64,000 nt of DNA from Pseudoscleropodium purum. Its lineage: Eukaryota; Streptophyta; Bryopsida; Hypnales; Brachytheciaceae. Where the stretch lies: positions 13,890,501-13,954,500 of the forward strand of contig OZ017799.1 of assembly GCA_963969395.1 (NCBI GenBank), written 5' to 3'. Position numbers and translations under genes: made by a program. This document shows positions 22,717 to 36,140 of the stretch, one piece after another. The notes under the pieces are model-generated. The model did not search any database and had not been told where the DNA came from. It saw nothing but the letters and a program-made list of their open reading frames with translations. Numbering within the stretch: the stretch's first letter is position 1; the number at the start of each line of letters is the position of its first letter.

Positions 22717-25700
22717 TCAAATTTCCGGCCCCCTTGCAAAGAGAGTAACAAGCCCACGAAATACTTGCCCCGTAATCTGACGAGCTACAAGTAGTTCACC
22801 ATCCACATTCCAAACGCTTTCTTTGTCCCCATGCGATTTAAATGTGAACAAAGGTGTCTGCAGCACCAAAAAAGAGAGATCACAAAGTTGCACATAGACA
22901 TATAGTGATCAAGCTATGGTATTAAAATTTCGTAAGAAGCATGGCTACTACTATGTAATCAATCACACGAGTAGAAAAAAAAGCGCTAGTCATATACCCA
23001 ACGTCATACCTTATAGTGCTCAACGAAGGAAAAATCGAAAGGATCAGCACCACGCCTGGTCAAACGCAGAAGCTGCCTGTGAACATAGAAACCCAAATAG
23101 TTTTAGGAGTCTATAAACAGAGAGAGTCTATCCAAAGGAATAGGTACACAAACAAAGGAATCTTCATAAGAACGTAACAAATGTGCCATTAGAAAGAAGA
23201 AACTTTTTCAATTTTCTAAAGATGCAAATTTTTTTTGGAACTATCTAATTTTAGTTTGAGCCCTTTGGTTTACGACACATCTACAATATCTAATTTTAAG
23301 TAGCTTACAGAGATGTTAATTTTCTCTAGAATTTTACGAAGGACTATATGTAAGCTGTTGTGAACAGCTCAGGGTGAAAGTGCATTGGACTGAATACCCG
23401 ACCTTCACGCTAATTGTTCAACCTCCTAACATTTCATTCATGTTAAGTTGAACAGCTGATCGGACCAACCTGAGGTAATCGGGACGAGAACATTCCCGAA
23501 TGAGGATCAAGTGAAGCAGACCATCCGCCAAGTGTGCATGGGCTGCCACTCCTTCAGGTGCTTTTTCATTCCGACATGACATGACTGCGGCCCCGATGCT
23601 ATGAAATTTCGCATGGCATGTTTTCCATGTGGGTGCTGGCATACCCACTGCTTGTTGAGACCCTTCAGTATCACTCTCACAGTTGAGTACATGCGAAAAA
23701 TCAAACCCACCTGCACAAACTGCACAGTTTGCAAGGCATACAATCTGCAAGGTACCAAAGCCTCTTTCAGTAAGCCTCCAAGCAAATTACTAATTGAGAT
23801 CAGAGTTAGTATTATGAAGAGTTGGTGTTATTTCGATGATTATGAATATTTCCAGGCACTCCACCTATGAAAATAGTCAAAACGTCAATTTCGGATGGAA
23901 AAGGATCGCAGGAGCTCACCCTGTGAACTAAAATGTTCAACTTTTTGTAACCACTCTTTTGAAAAGCTTCAACATCATGAACGCACCTTTTTTTTATGAC
24001 CATGCGTGGACTTGAAGAATGATTTTCTAGTCCAAGGACCTTGAGGATTCAGTTGCTGAGGATCTGACTGATCCTGCGGGATATCTAGAAACGAGATTTC
24101 GGCCTCATAAGTCCTGTTACGTAGTCAATACTTTAGAAGCACGTAAAATTATCAATGCGAAATTCGATAGCAATAACCAAAAACATGAAATATTTAAAGG
24201 TACTAAGACAAGGTTTATGGTGCGCAACATAAGGAAGCTTACTTGTGTTTTAGGAAGACCAAAGTGCCTGCAAAATCATACCGAGCAGGGCCCATCCATC
24301 GCAGAACCTCACTCTCCCTCATTACGTCTCCATAGAAGCCATACCTGTTTACAAATCGTCAACGTAACGCATTCATAAATATCTTGTTTTTGGTTCACAT
24401 TCAACAGTCCCATCAATGAATGTCACAATTAAAGAGCCAAGAAGTCAGAGAGCTTCTCATAATCTTAATCAGTATCTATATCGGACGAGTCCCTACCCAG
24501 CAAAGGATGCAGCATAACGGACTTCTGGCTTCTCATTTCGCGAAGCTTCAGAAGGTTTTTTCCATCCGGTTATTCTAACAATATCCAGAGGCATGCTATC
24601 TCCTAGAATTATGTGAAGTGCTGACGTTAAAGGATCCCGTGTCCCTGTAGTACTGCAATATGAAACAGAGTGAAAATATTAGAGGCTCTCACCAAATACA
24701 GACAGATCTCCCTGCAACAACAGACAGTACTTAAAGGGAAGGCTTAAGCAAGCAAGTGGAAATTCAATAACTCAAGCTTTGTGAAGTCTGAGAGGCAACA
24801 ATAAGCTGCTATGCACCTGATAACAACTGTATCCGTAGATCCCGCAGGTATTATTCCAATCCGTAGATTGGCATTCGAATTTGATAGAGAGGTATTGGGA
24901 TTCTCCAATTCTATACTGCCCAAACTCGTTCCAGGAGACTCGGAATCATCACCTGCAATTCATAGCTTAAAGATTTACCACCAGCTTGCATTTCACAACA
25001 AAAATCGAATGCAATCATGATCAAACCTCGTTTGAGCTGGTAATAAGTAGTAATTTTACTGCAGGTTTAGCTCAAGCGTGAATCATGAGGTTAGCGGAAC
25101 AAAAAGCATACGAACCTTTCCTCTTTGAACCGATGATTGGATCTGTTGTAGGTTGCAAGAAATCTCCTTGTTGATTCTGAACTGGCACTCTTAGGGAAAC
25201 GGAGAAGTAACCTAAAGAATCGCCGTCAGTTTGTCCTCGCAATTCACTTTCTTCAACATGAGCCATTGCATCCCTTTCAGCTGTCTCGGGTCCTTCAGAT
25301 CCAATGCCAGCATTCTTGCCCTCTTGACTAACTGCAGCTCCTGAATTTGAAGGAGTATCTCTATTCTGAAGGAGAGGATACTGATCTGAATATCTTCCTA
25401 ATGAGGTGTTTGAATCACCAAGCAAGGATTTCAAACCTCCTTTATTGTTAAACATTAAATTAACCTCAGAATCACGTTGCTGTCGAAGAGTTCTTTTCTT
25501 ATAAAAGCTATTCAACCTTTGAGGCACGACAGCAGCCTGCGCTTTGTGGCGATTTGTAACTAAGCCATTTAAAACTTCGTTGAAGAAACCATCTCCACCC
25601 TACATATTACATGACAGCCGTTTAGAAGCGAGTCAGCATGCTAGACTTCCGAAAAGTTACCAAGAGTGATAATTACCTATCAGAAAAAGTAGATGGCAAG

Positions 25701-27507
25701 ATCCAACATCCAAGATGAAAGCTTCGTGTTGAAGTTTTTTTTTAAAGCTGTTGAACTATAGAACTCATCTGCAGGTTGCACCATATGCTAAATATTCAAT
25801 TCGATTTTGAATGACAACATACAAAGAAGTTTCTATTCTATCTGCAGTAAGGTTACAAGACAACGGACCACGACAACCACACCATCCAGAGCTTGGAGTT
25901 CATCTTTGGTAGCACGTTCCATTATATCACGTGCATGACCTGCCCTTTCAGTCTTGACCACCTGCAACAATCATCGAAATGAGATTGCGTTTCAGGTTCC
26001 AGCAATTCGACATCCATATCACGTGGGTGCAAAATCAAAAAGTGGATCTCCAACACATTGTTTGATGGCTTACAACACCATTAACGATCGTCTAACATTT
26101 GAGAGTACAAGCTTTGATAGCCAGAACATGCAAACCTCCTGAAGAGTTGATACGTTATGAACTTTACCTTCACTTTGATCTTCGCTAACTCAAAAAGTGG
26201 TTCTACTCGTTCCCATGTTTGTACACCAGACCCCTTTCCTCCATATGGATTGACAAAGACCTGCGCTAACCATGAAAAACAAATCATTTGAGTACATTTT
26301 TGCGAAGGCCAGCTGTGAGCTCCAGTCCTACATCTACTGCTTTTCACCTGTGTCAGAATAAATTACATTTCCATGACATTGCCGGTCACTTCGACCACTC
26401 CATGCATGAAGGCCTCTGAAAATCACCACAACAGATGACTCATCAGAGTGAAACATACCAGCAATGTCTTTGGTCTGTGAGAATCTGCGTGTAGCAGCAG
26501 CTGAATCGTTTGAGTCAACCGTTGCACCACAGCTGCATTGTTGTGGCCGAACACATACACCTTCGGGACCCACTTGCCACCGGACCGGAGAAATGTGTGC
26601 ACCTCAACTCTGTGCAACTACCCTTCCCAGTATGAGGATAATGCAGAAAGGCAGTGTCGCCCTCAAAGATATGAAAGAAGTTGCTCGAAGTACAACATTA
26701 TTCTGATTGCCAAACAAGAACTTGGCGCTTAAAAATTTAACTTCACTCGAGGTGTTACTTTTCTCCACGTAAAAATATACATACCTGTTTTGGTGGTAGA
26801 GAACCGTACACCGACGCTTTGGCCTGCCTGACAGGACCTAAACCCGATGAACTCACTGCGAATATTTCTGCTAGCGGCAGTTGCCCTTCAGTATCCTCAT
26901 GTGTAGTTCCACAGCACAGTAACGCAATTGCATCCTATTCACCCACACCATATACGATTAATACAACACCCCTAAACCTTGCTCTTCCTATCAGAGTTTT
27001 TCAAACTGAGGATATCCCATACCAGTGCCACAAAGAGAGGGACTGACCAAAATACTACAAAATCCATTCCCCCCAAACGACTTGACAATAAAAACATGAT
27101 AAGCTATCTTCACGGAGACCATGCCAGTGAGAAAGATGCATCATAGAGACGCTTGGAAATATGGATATCTCGAGAAAACCAAGCACAGGTTCTGTTATTC
27201 AATATCCTCTACCCCACTTGTGAAGCCAAATCAACGAAAGGGTATGATTAGTTACCAGCATCTTCTTATCATCCTCCACGGAATGCCACAAAATATGAGT
27301 ATCGGAGACAGTTAATGCAACATGCCCAAACTGTCCAAGGTAAAAAATATCTTCCATAAAAGCATCTCCTTTGTCACAGGCTGGTCGTCCGTCGAATCTG
27401 GACATACCTCCATAGCCACCATTTCTCCCACTAACTTTGCTGTCGACAAATTGACCTTCTTGATGAGATGAATCAACAGCCACGTATCGATAAGTTTCAC
27501 TCTCCAT
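22717..27507 (-). CDS. CERK: Ceramide kinase
   Basis: Phosphorylates ceramide to ceramide-1-phosphate using ATP; in Arabidopsis, loss of this enzyme (ACD5) causes spontaneous cell death. Thirteen coding exons on the minus strand: 27507-27256, 26934-26785, 26617-26459, 26260-26168, 25961-25869, 25599-25116, 24952-24817, 24652-24497, 24344-24243, 24113-23987, 23744-23470, 23076-23010 and 22857-22717, giving 744 residues. After an N-terminal PH-like region come VFVNPYGGKGSG (residue ~188), GGDGFFNEVLNGL (~250), RIGIIPAGSTDT (~444), FAGYGFYGDV and RWMGPARYDFAGT. The C-half has CLANCAVC, the CxxxCxxC motif of ceramide kinases, then HSIGAAVMSCRNEKAPEG and a final GPEI. The start could also be an in-frame ATG at 27549 (758 residues). 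The donor after exon 5 (GTCCGT) is weak. Exon 6 encodes a long, probably disordered insert. Confidence 0.93.
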
Positions 27508-28913
27508 CGCCCTATTCAAACACGATGGACAGTCACATATAACACCCATAACGCTTGCTACAGAGTGCACAGATACATCTAAGGAAAGGCAATCTAAGCA
27601 ACTTGCTCATTCCGAAATGGGTGCGAAAGGAAAAATGAAGAGTTGGTCAACGCACTGCAGCTCAAAAGGCATGCACAGTGGATGGCAATCACAACTTGCA
27701 TAGAAGCAGCAACGTTGTCCTTGCCTTCCAGATAATGAGCAAATGAGAAGCTTACGAGCCCAATCATACAGATAATTATTCGCCCTTTGAAAGTGCTTGA
27801 GAAAACTTTGCACAAGATAGTGTACTACAATCATATGCAATGTACACGAAGGCACTAAGGCAGTACATTATGAACTATCAATCCAATCCTCCCGCTCAAT
27901 AAGGCGCAATAATTGCCGACAAGTGTTGGTGCCGTGGGACCCTCAAACTCTTTTCACCGGGACCTACATTGCATCTGAGGACGGAGACACGACACGGAGA
28001 TATTTTTAACTGTAGAGAGTCCGCCCAGCACCCCACCAATTTCAACAGCAAAATAAGGAAGAAATTGCAATCGGACTACCGGCCTATTATTTCTAGGTTA
28101 TAATCAGTAATTGATTCAAACCCAAAAAATGTTTCGAAATTTAAAGCAAATGAGTGTCGCAAAGAATCCTGAAACGCGACTTGATCGCTTGCAAATTCAC
28201 CAAAGATCGAGCTACAATTTCTCGTACCAGCAATCGAACCTTTAATCGTTATTCGTCCACCAGCCTTCCGTCGAATCCCAGGCGCATTTCCAGTGGCGTG
28301 AACTCCAAGACCAGCTTTGAAACCCTAGAATCTCAAAAGGCCCTCAAATTCACAGCAAACGCCTACCTGACCAGCAGAGGATGCGCTCGTCTCCCCGTAA
28401 AAGAATAGCCTCGTGATATCACTGCATCACTGATCGGGTTTGGTGACAGAAATTCGCAAACAGATGGTATCGACAACATTCGCGGCAACCACGAAATTTG
28501 CAGCTGCATCCTTGGGCGGAGGTAATGTAGCAATTCTGAGGAGACCTCCAAACGAGAAGCGGAAGGAGCATATGAAGAAGCTCAAGGAAGAATCGTTTCC
28601 AACTCGGCATATTCGGATGCCACCTCGTCACTATTTCATGCTGATGTGGCAGTTCTGTCAAATTCAGTTTCACGTTCGTCGATTTTTCAGACCATTCGTT
28701 CAGTTTTCGTCGTCTCTCTCCTCCAAGACCTTCGGGTCTCCCCTCTTGCGATCGTGCAGCTGCACCAAAATAATGCTCTGCTGTTTCGGAGATCCACTGT
28801 GTGCGCTCCGTGGCGAGGAGGCGGGGCTTGGCTAGGATACGAGGATGAGCTCGGGTGTGTCTCTACAGCAGTTGTCTTGTTGATTTCTGGTTTTTTAGTG
28901 GAAATCAGCAACA
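27508..28913. promoter_or_regulatory. Divergent intergenic region between ceramide kinase and COG2
   Basis: The two start codons point away from each other across about 1.4 kb, so both promoters must lie here. On the minus strand, CAG|GTAGGC (donor after 28367) could end a non-coding first exon of the ceramide kinase gene. TTTGAATAG before 27511 could be the matching acceptor just upstream of the chosen ATG. Several frames of 60-130 codons are open on both strands between 28154 and 28835, but none shows a known domain or a good start. No TATA box stands out. Confidence 0.45.
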
Positions 28914-31900
28914 ATGTCGCCCGTAATGGAGACTAATCCTCCTTCGCCGCTCCCGTTGAGCCACAAGTCCGTGGCCTCTCTATTCGGAGACGATGGGGAC
29001 TCCGCGCCTCTGTGGTTCAAGAAAGATGCATTCTCGTTGTCGTCGTTCGATCCGGAGGCTTATATCTCCGATTTGCGACGCTTTGTGCCGTTTGAAACCC
29101 TCAGGGCGGAGCTTCGAGGTCATTTGGGAGGATTGAAGAACGAGCTCGTGGAGCTTATCAATAGGGATTATACAGATTTCGTGAACCTGAGTACGAAGCT
29201 CGTGGATGTCGATGGCGCTGTGCTACGCATGCGGATGCCCTTGAACGAGCTCCGGGGGAAGCTTGTTTTGGTGAGGGATAATGTGAACAGCACACTGCTC
29301 TTATTGCAGGACGGATTGAAGAGACGGGCGGATGCGTCCGCATCTAGGGAAATATTGGAGCTGCTGTTGGACACCTCTCATGTTGTTTCCAAGGTTTAAT
29401 TCTTACCTGTGAAGTGATTACTTCAGAATTGCTATAATGTTCCTGAGGCAGAGTCTGCAGTCTCTCTTTTCTTTCGGTCTTTGCAAAGTACGCGATTTTA
29501 AAATTTCTACTAGATAATAACTATTGTCGATCCTTTAGGGTCTAAACTAAGGGCTGCATGACCGGATTCAAGTAGTAGGTTATTTTCTGCGAGTGTCTGA
29601 AGTTTCCAACCTGCTGTCAGGCGATACACAAATGTTTAATTGTCAGTGATGAGTGCAAGTACTTGGCAAATCTTTGCGCGTCATGACTAGTTGACAACGG
29701 TTCTATACATTTTGATATCTCTTTTATTGTTCTATTTCCAAACTTATACGTTTTCACACGAATGAAGCCTGCATTATGAGAAATAGCACATATAGTAACA
29801 AAGTAATAACAACGTATGGTCATGGCTGTACTTGTATGCCACGGTCTAATGGTCTGAAGGTTTCACCGAGCTAGTGTGTTTCTTTAATCCCTACCGTTCC
29901 TATGAATGGCTCACATTTTGGAGCAACATAATTGCGCTAGTGCTCAAGGCTTAGGTCGACCATGAGTACAATTTGATTGGAGAAAGGATTTCACCAAACT
30001 TCCTTGTGCATCATGTCGATGCAGACGTGGTCAACTTGCGGTATCGCTTAGTGGAGCAGCTTACAGAAAGTTCTACTGTTGCTAATGAACACTGTGATAA
30101 TGGTGTCCCTACGTAACATTTTTATTTGTGAGCATTGCTTATGCTATTATTTGAAAGTTATGCAGGTTGAGAAGCTTCTACTCGAGTTGCAAAGCATGCC
30201 TGAAGAAGGGCCGCAGTTGCCCCAAGCTGATAGGACCGATGGATTACGGAGGGCTTACAGCAACGGTAATTTAGGAGAAGACCAGGGTGCCAATTTGGAG
30301 GATACACGGAGTCGATTGCTGGAAAGGATTGCTGGTGAAATGAACCGCTTGAAGTTCTATGTTGCGCGAGCTCAGGTTCGTTCATCAAGCGATGTGTTCT
30401 TCATGGGTATCTTTCAAAGCTTGTAACGGCAATTACTCGGATTCACTTTTGTGTCTTCATCAAATCATCTATATTAGCATTCTTCTTGAATAGACGCGAG
30501 TTCTGCTGACGTTCTGTTACCTTAGTGGAACTCTTCAGTCTATAACAGAAGATGCACTTTAGCCAGCCAAGAATCTCGCGTGTTGGTTGTGAAGGTCTCA
30601 TATTAGTTTCTTTTTAATTGCTAGTATGTCATTTATATTTATTTGCAGCTGGTGACGTCATCTACGTGTTCAAGGAGATATATTTGCTATATTGATATTG
30701 ACCACTGTGATACGATGTAATACACAATCTGTCTCAACTCGTGTTTTGCCGTGTTCCGCAGGACCTGCCGTTTATTCAAAATATGCAGACTCGCATAAGC
30801 TGTGCAGACGAATCTTTGAATGCTAGTTTACGACGCAGTTTTGTGGGAGGTCTTGAACGGCAGGATGATACAGTGATTGTCCATTGCTTGCGTGCATACG
30901 CTGCCATAGACAACAGTGCTGGAGCTGAGGAGGCTTTCCGATCTGCTGTTGTGGCACCATTTGTACAGAGAATCGTTTCTTCTTCGCCAGTAGGGGTCCC
31001 AGTGGCACCAAAAAGTGACAGGCTTGAAGAAGTTTTTGAGGAAATCAAGACCCATATTCAGAGTGACTGCCAATTCCTTCTTGACAAAGCAGCAGCAGGT
31101 ATTGACCACGTTTATACTCTACTTGCTCTTGTGATATACTCCGCAAGAAGGATTCCATATGTATCGCCTTTGAAACTCTGGATATATCTTGTTGCACGAT
31201 GGGTTAACTATGTCCATTACTCTAAATCCCTTTCAAGAGATTATGTGCCCAATTACTTTGTTACAGGATGGAATCTAAGTATACAATACACAGCTGCTTG
31301 ACAATGGCACCATTTTTCAGTCATCGACTGAACGTGTTAGCATTCTGTTTTAACAGATTTGGATGAGTCAAATGATAATGCTAACAATGAATGCTTCCAA
31401 GGAGAGGATTTACAGATGAACTCCTTCTGTAGGATTATGAAATCACAGACAGTCTAATTAGTGATATCTTAGCTTCTATCCCTGTATGTTTCAAAATGAA
31501 GATGGAGAGTTTGTGAGGAGGATTCGTCGTGTGATTGATACAATTGGATTGTTTCGTTGTATGTTTGCAGCAAATCCTGGACTACATGTGTTTGACTTTT
31601 TAAGCAATTCAATCTTGAAGGAGGTTCTCTCAGCTCTGCAGAAGGGAAAGCCTGGTGCATTTTCTCCTGGAAAACCTGCAGAGTTCCTGGCTAACTACAA
31701 ATCCAGTCTGAAATTCTTAAGTTTTCTAGAAGGTATTCCCACCTTTTTGTTAACTACACCTTTTCCCGGCAGTAACTGCGGGGGAAGAATTAGTGGTGCC
31801 CAATTATACTGTGTGTTGAAATATCCTGGATGTCTTTACGCTGATAATTCTGAGCACGTCAAAGTGCCAATCAAGTACAAATACCTATCGTATCTTTGGT

Positions 31901-34900
31901 GGATTCTAATATTTCGAACAGTTTACAAAAACTTATCCACTCCAGTGAATGATATTCTCCTTAGAATTAGCGTGGCGCACAGGTAATTGCACTGGAAAGT
32001 GTAGTTTTGTGAACTATTTCATATTTTGTTTGTTAGCATTTGTTGAAGTCAGATGTGAGTTGTTTCATGGATGGCTCTTCTGCCACTATTGGATCATCTC
32101 ACTCTTGGCTCGTCTTACTCTTGGCTCACCTTACTATCATATAAATGCAAATCATGCCATTGGTTTATTGAGATCTGTGATTTAGGAAAGTAATCTGATT
32201 AGGTCATTCCATTGTCCTGTTGCGAAAGCAGTGTGTACTTATGATTTCTCTGCCTGTTTGTATGCAGGATATTGTCGCTCACAAAATGCAGTAACTGCTT
32301 TTCGGACCACAGTTGCCTACACAGATTTCCTGAAGCAGTGGAACTTGCAGATATATTTTACCTTGAGGTATGTGGTTTGCTTTAGCAGATCTTAGGAGGT
32401 TCGACTTGTAGCTTTTCATGGATGTGGGAAAGATTGGGTTAGACATTCGATGACTTTGACCATAACCAGTTTTCATATTTGACTTAAGGTATATACTGCA
32501 AGTATATTTTGAAGAGAGGAGAGTTCCTAACTTAGGTCTTTGAAGTAATCAAGTATCATTCTATGCGAGTGCTTCCATTGGATTGGATCTTCTGTATTTT
32601 TCTTTTTGTGTGAAACTACGGTAGTCACTTCTGAAACATGCGGTGATAAAATCACTGACCAGTACTCTCCTGGCAGATTCCAGGAGATTGCACAATCTTT
32701 GGATAATGCCCTTGCAGGATCTCCGGCAGTACAGAATACTGGTGAAAATAAGCTTGGGTTGGCTTTAAGCTCTAGCAGCACACTGTGGGAGTGCCTGCAA
32801 CGCTGTTGGCAAGATGATGTGTGCATTGATTCCATTTCTGATAAATTTCTGCGCCTTACTCTTCAATTGCTTTCAAGGTCTGCCCAGCTCACCGTCCTCT
32901 TGCTTGTTTGATGTTCTCCGTTGCTATTATTGTAAAAGTCCTCCGATCTTTCCAAATTTACTAGCAAAGTGTTTTCTTTACTGTTTTAGTTTTTCCTTTA
33001 GAAAGGATTTGTTGATGATGGCAATGTGAGACTGTTTGCAGAATTATTTGGTCATACTCCTTTCTTCGTTCGTCAAGTCTCTGTAAATTTCAAACAGAAG
33101 GCACCCTGAGAGAGTGAACCAGTCTCTAATTCATTTGATGTTAGCTTTACTGACCTTCATGTTCGTTTGTAATTTGCAAATTTCTCAGATATGCGACATG
33201 GTTATCTGTTGGTTTGGCTGCTCGCAATGCCGGCGATTCAACTAACAATCCTGGAGGCGAGTGGGCGCTAGGCTCCGCTCCTGAAGATTTTGTCCTTGTA
33301 GGACTCAACTTCTCGCCTTGACATTTTATGCTCCTCTTTTATTGCTGTTCTATCATTTTTACTCCAACAGTTTCTTCAGAAAATCATTCGATTGGTTAGG
33401 GAGTCGTTTTTGATGTCGAGATCGTCTCATCCAATGACCGCTATTATTAAGCATCAGTGCTAAGATTCAACTTATTCTTTTTGTAAGGAAAAGTTATCGT
33501 GAATTCCCTTTTTGAACCGGGGTTTCTCCGGTTAGGACCAAGATCTGTGCGGTACCTGTTCTCTAATGAGCTTTTTTTGTGTGCAGTTAAGGTGTGACGT
33601 AGAGCTTCTGGTTCGTTTAATAAAGAGTTCGTATATTGAACAAATACTGGATGTCCTTCGTGGTAGCCCAGATAATGTTACGGCAGTGGTGCGTGAAAGC
33701 TTGTCTCTGGGGTCACAATCTTTGCTGAATATGGTACCTGCTCTCACTGATGTGCTCACAGAGGCTTTGACTGAGAAGTGTGTAGAGGTAAGATTGTCTT
33801 CTTGTATCAGTATTATATCCACTTTCATGATAACTCTCGAATAGCACATCGTTTGCTGATGTGCAACTGCCGAATTTACCACAGAGGCAACATTAATGAC
33901 TATTTTTAGCTTCAGTTACCATGCTGTGCCCGTTAGTTCATCAGTTCACTTTGTTGCAGGTCCTAAAGCAAGCCAAAGGTATCGTCGCAACGTATCGTAT
34001 GACAAATCGGCCTCTTCCCAGTCGCCACTCGCCTTACGTTACAAGTGTCTTCCAGCCTCTCAAGGTTAATTTCTCTTCTCTGTTCTGTCAAGTTTGATGA
34101 TGCTAGAATCAAAGTGCTTGTTCGCATGCATTTTTTAATCCCTTTTTTGTGCTCTGTGCTTGCTCTGTATGTCGCCCTTTTTTACATTCCAAGTCTAGCT
34201 ATCTCCAGAAGTCATCCCTTGTGCTGGCCACTTGAAGGGTTGTTTTGGTCCTGACTCTCATTTGAATGAGTCATCAATGCAGGCATTTGTGGAAGATGAG
34301 CGTTATGCACACATATCGAAAGAGATGCAAGCAGAGATTATCGCATCCGTTTCGGAAAAGATAACGTCCCAATATGATGTTTTAGCGCGAGATATGGTGT
34401 CAATGGTAAGGAGCTTTTGTCTTGAACGTATGCCTTTTTGTTCTGAATACGATTGCTTCGATCGCTCATCCACCATGTAACACAAATGTGAAACCCTTAT
34501 CATCTGCAGGCTAGACAAACCGAAGCCTCATTGCAGCTTCTTAGGCGAGGTATTCGACAAAGAGGTGCCGGAGCTGCGGATACCAGTGACAACATCTCTG
34601 ATAATCTCTCGGATAAGATCTGTGCGCAATTGTTCCTGGACGTCCAGGTGCAGTACTCTTAAAGTTTCTTGTTAGAATCAAAACTGTTGCAGCATCTGCG
34701 AGTCTTAAGCTACGTAAGATTCATGAGAGCAGCGCGTTTTGTGGTTTTCAAGAGAGCCAAGAAGAAACTGGGCTCGCAACCTGAAGCTTATTATTTGACC
34801 TCTTTTCTGTTCTGTATAAATAAAACTCATGGGTCTTCATTGAATTGTGAAACAGGAATACGGCCGCCGCTTGGCAGCTTTGGGAGTCGCTGCAGCGAAT

Positions 34901-34969
34901 ATACCAGCCTACATCTCCCTTTGGCAATGCGTTGCTCCTCAGGAAAGGCAGGACTTAGTCCGATATTAG
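28914..34969 (+). CDS. COG2: Conserved oligomeric Golgi complex subunit 2
   Basis: Subunit of the COG tethering complex, which holds retrograde vesicles at Golgi membranes and keeps glycosylation enzymes in place. Twelve exons: 28914-29393, 30166-30375, 30762-31098, 31571-31732, 32268-32367, 32677-32877, 33189-33297, 33587-33787, 33960-34064, 34283-34405, 34510-34647 and 34856-34969, giving 759 residues (plant COG2 is about 756). All joins keep frame at GT-AG borders. The N-terminal part has LWFKKDAFSLSSFDPEAYIS and a helical segment predicted to form coiled coil (RDYTDFVNLSTKLVDVDGAV). Other plant-conserved stretches are LHVFDFLSNSILKEV, KPGAFSPGKPAEFL, DKFLRLTLQLLSRYA, MTNRPLPSRHSPYV, DKICAQLFLDVQEYGR and IPAYISLWQCVAP near the end. 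It appears intact and is divergent from the ceramide kinase gene. Confidence 0.95.
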
Positions 34970-35354
34970 TGGGTCTTTGAATCGGTCGAAAATTTTAGGG
35001 TATTGATTTTAGAAATTTTGTAGTTGGTGCATATTACAATAATTTTTAGACTACTGGTAAGTCTTCCCTTGTACTAAAATCATTGATGCAAATCTGGCTT
35101 TGAAATTTCTCCTCATTATTCAGTTAGAAATGTTCAAGACCCAAAATTAAAGGTTACTGTCCTGTCACGTGAATTCTACGATGTCTCTTGTCCTTAGCAC
35201 TTCAAGTTTCAAACCAGTACTTGGGCTTGCATGAAGGCGTCTCTTGACGTGCTGCAAGCTTTTTACTACATCGGGACTGCAAGCACGATGCTCATAGAAT
35301 TGCATGTACTGTACAGTGGGTTCCAATAATCTTACAAACCTATTGTGCCATTCA
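34970..35354 (+). other. COG2 3' flank
   Basis: Sequence after the COG2 stop codon contains the expected 3' untranslated region, with T-rich runs. No separate gene was seen. Composition falls to the AT-rich background by about 35300, just before a foldback element. Confidence 0.4.
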
Positions 35355-36140
35355 AAGAATTTTGCATAATATAGAATACATTTGGTGTTTTTTGTCTTGC
35401 ATAATTAACATTCAATTCTTATGCAATCCCAATCAAGCACACCAAATTTCAGTTTCAAAGAATTGAAATTCCATTTGGGGTGAATTGGTTCATTTAATAT
35501 TCATGGTTTTACTTGATAATTGATTGAAAAATATTGGTGATGAATTTTTTTAATTCAATTGTGTAGATATGTGGGAAACATCCAATGATGGCTTACACAC
35601 ATCTTTCTTTCAATAAGTATCTTTTAAAAAGTTATAAAATTTTCTCTAGAGATTTAATGTTTGGATGATAATGCCCAACTTTGTAATATAGATTTATCTA
35701 CATTTAAACTAGATTTTGGCACAATAATTATACCATTGTGCTCAAATATACAAAATTAGTTGTAGTGTGTGGGTCAAATAGCAAAATCTAATTAAAATAT
35801 AGAGATATCTATTTTATAAAGTTTAGGCATAATTACCACAGCATTGAAATTTCTAGAGAGAATTCTAAAATTCTTTTGGAAATGCTTGTTGAAGTAGAGA
35901 TGTATATATGGATGTTTTTCCATATATCTATGCAATTGACTTTTAAAAATTCATCACCAATATTTTTTAATCAATTATCATATAAAACTATGAATATTAA
36001 ATTAATCAATTTACCCAAAATAGAGTTTTGGTTTTATAAAACTAAAATTTGGTGTACTAAATTGGGATTGTGTAAGAATTTAATGTTAATTATACTAGAC
36101 AAAAAAATATAAATTGTATTATATTTTATACAAAACTAGC
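35355..36140. mobile_element. Foldback (long inverted-repeat) element F2
   Basis: The left half (from TTTTGCATAATATAGAATAC, about 35355-35725) is mirrored by the right half (about 35765-36140) in reverse complement. Mirrored landmarks in order are CACCAAATTT, CATTTAATATTCAT, GATAATTGATTGAAAAATAT, TTGGTGATGAATTTTT, TCTAGAGATTTAATG, TAATGCCCAACTTT and AGATTTTGG. Arms of roughly 370 bp meet around a short centre near 35745. This matches MITE or foldback elements. No target-site duplication could be fixed and no transposase is present. A third half-copy lies at 37081-37540. Confidence 0.75.

Noticed and set aside
28440..28936. Overlapping frames upstream of COG2 as a separate small gene
   Set aside because: Competing frames are open on both strands, starts are non-ATG or poorly placed, and no motif is visible. 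The stretch is better read as the divergent promoter and leader region.
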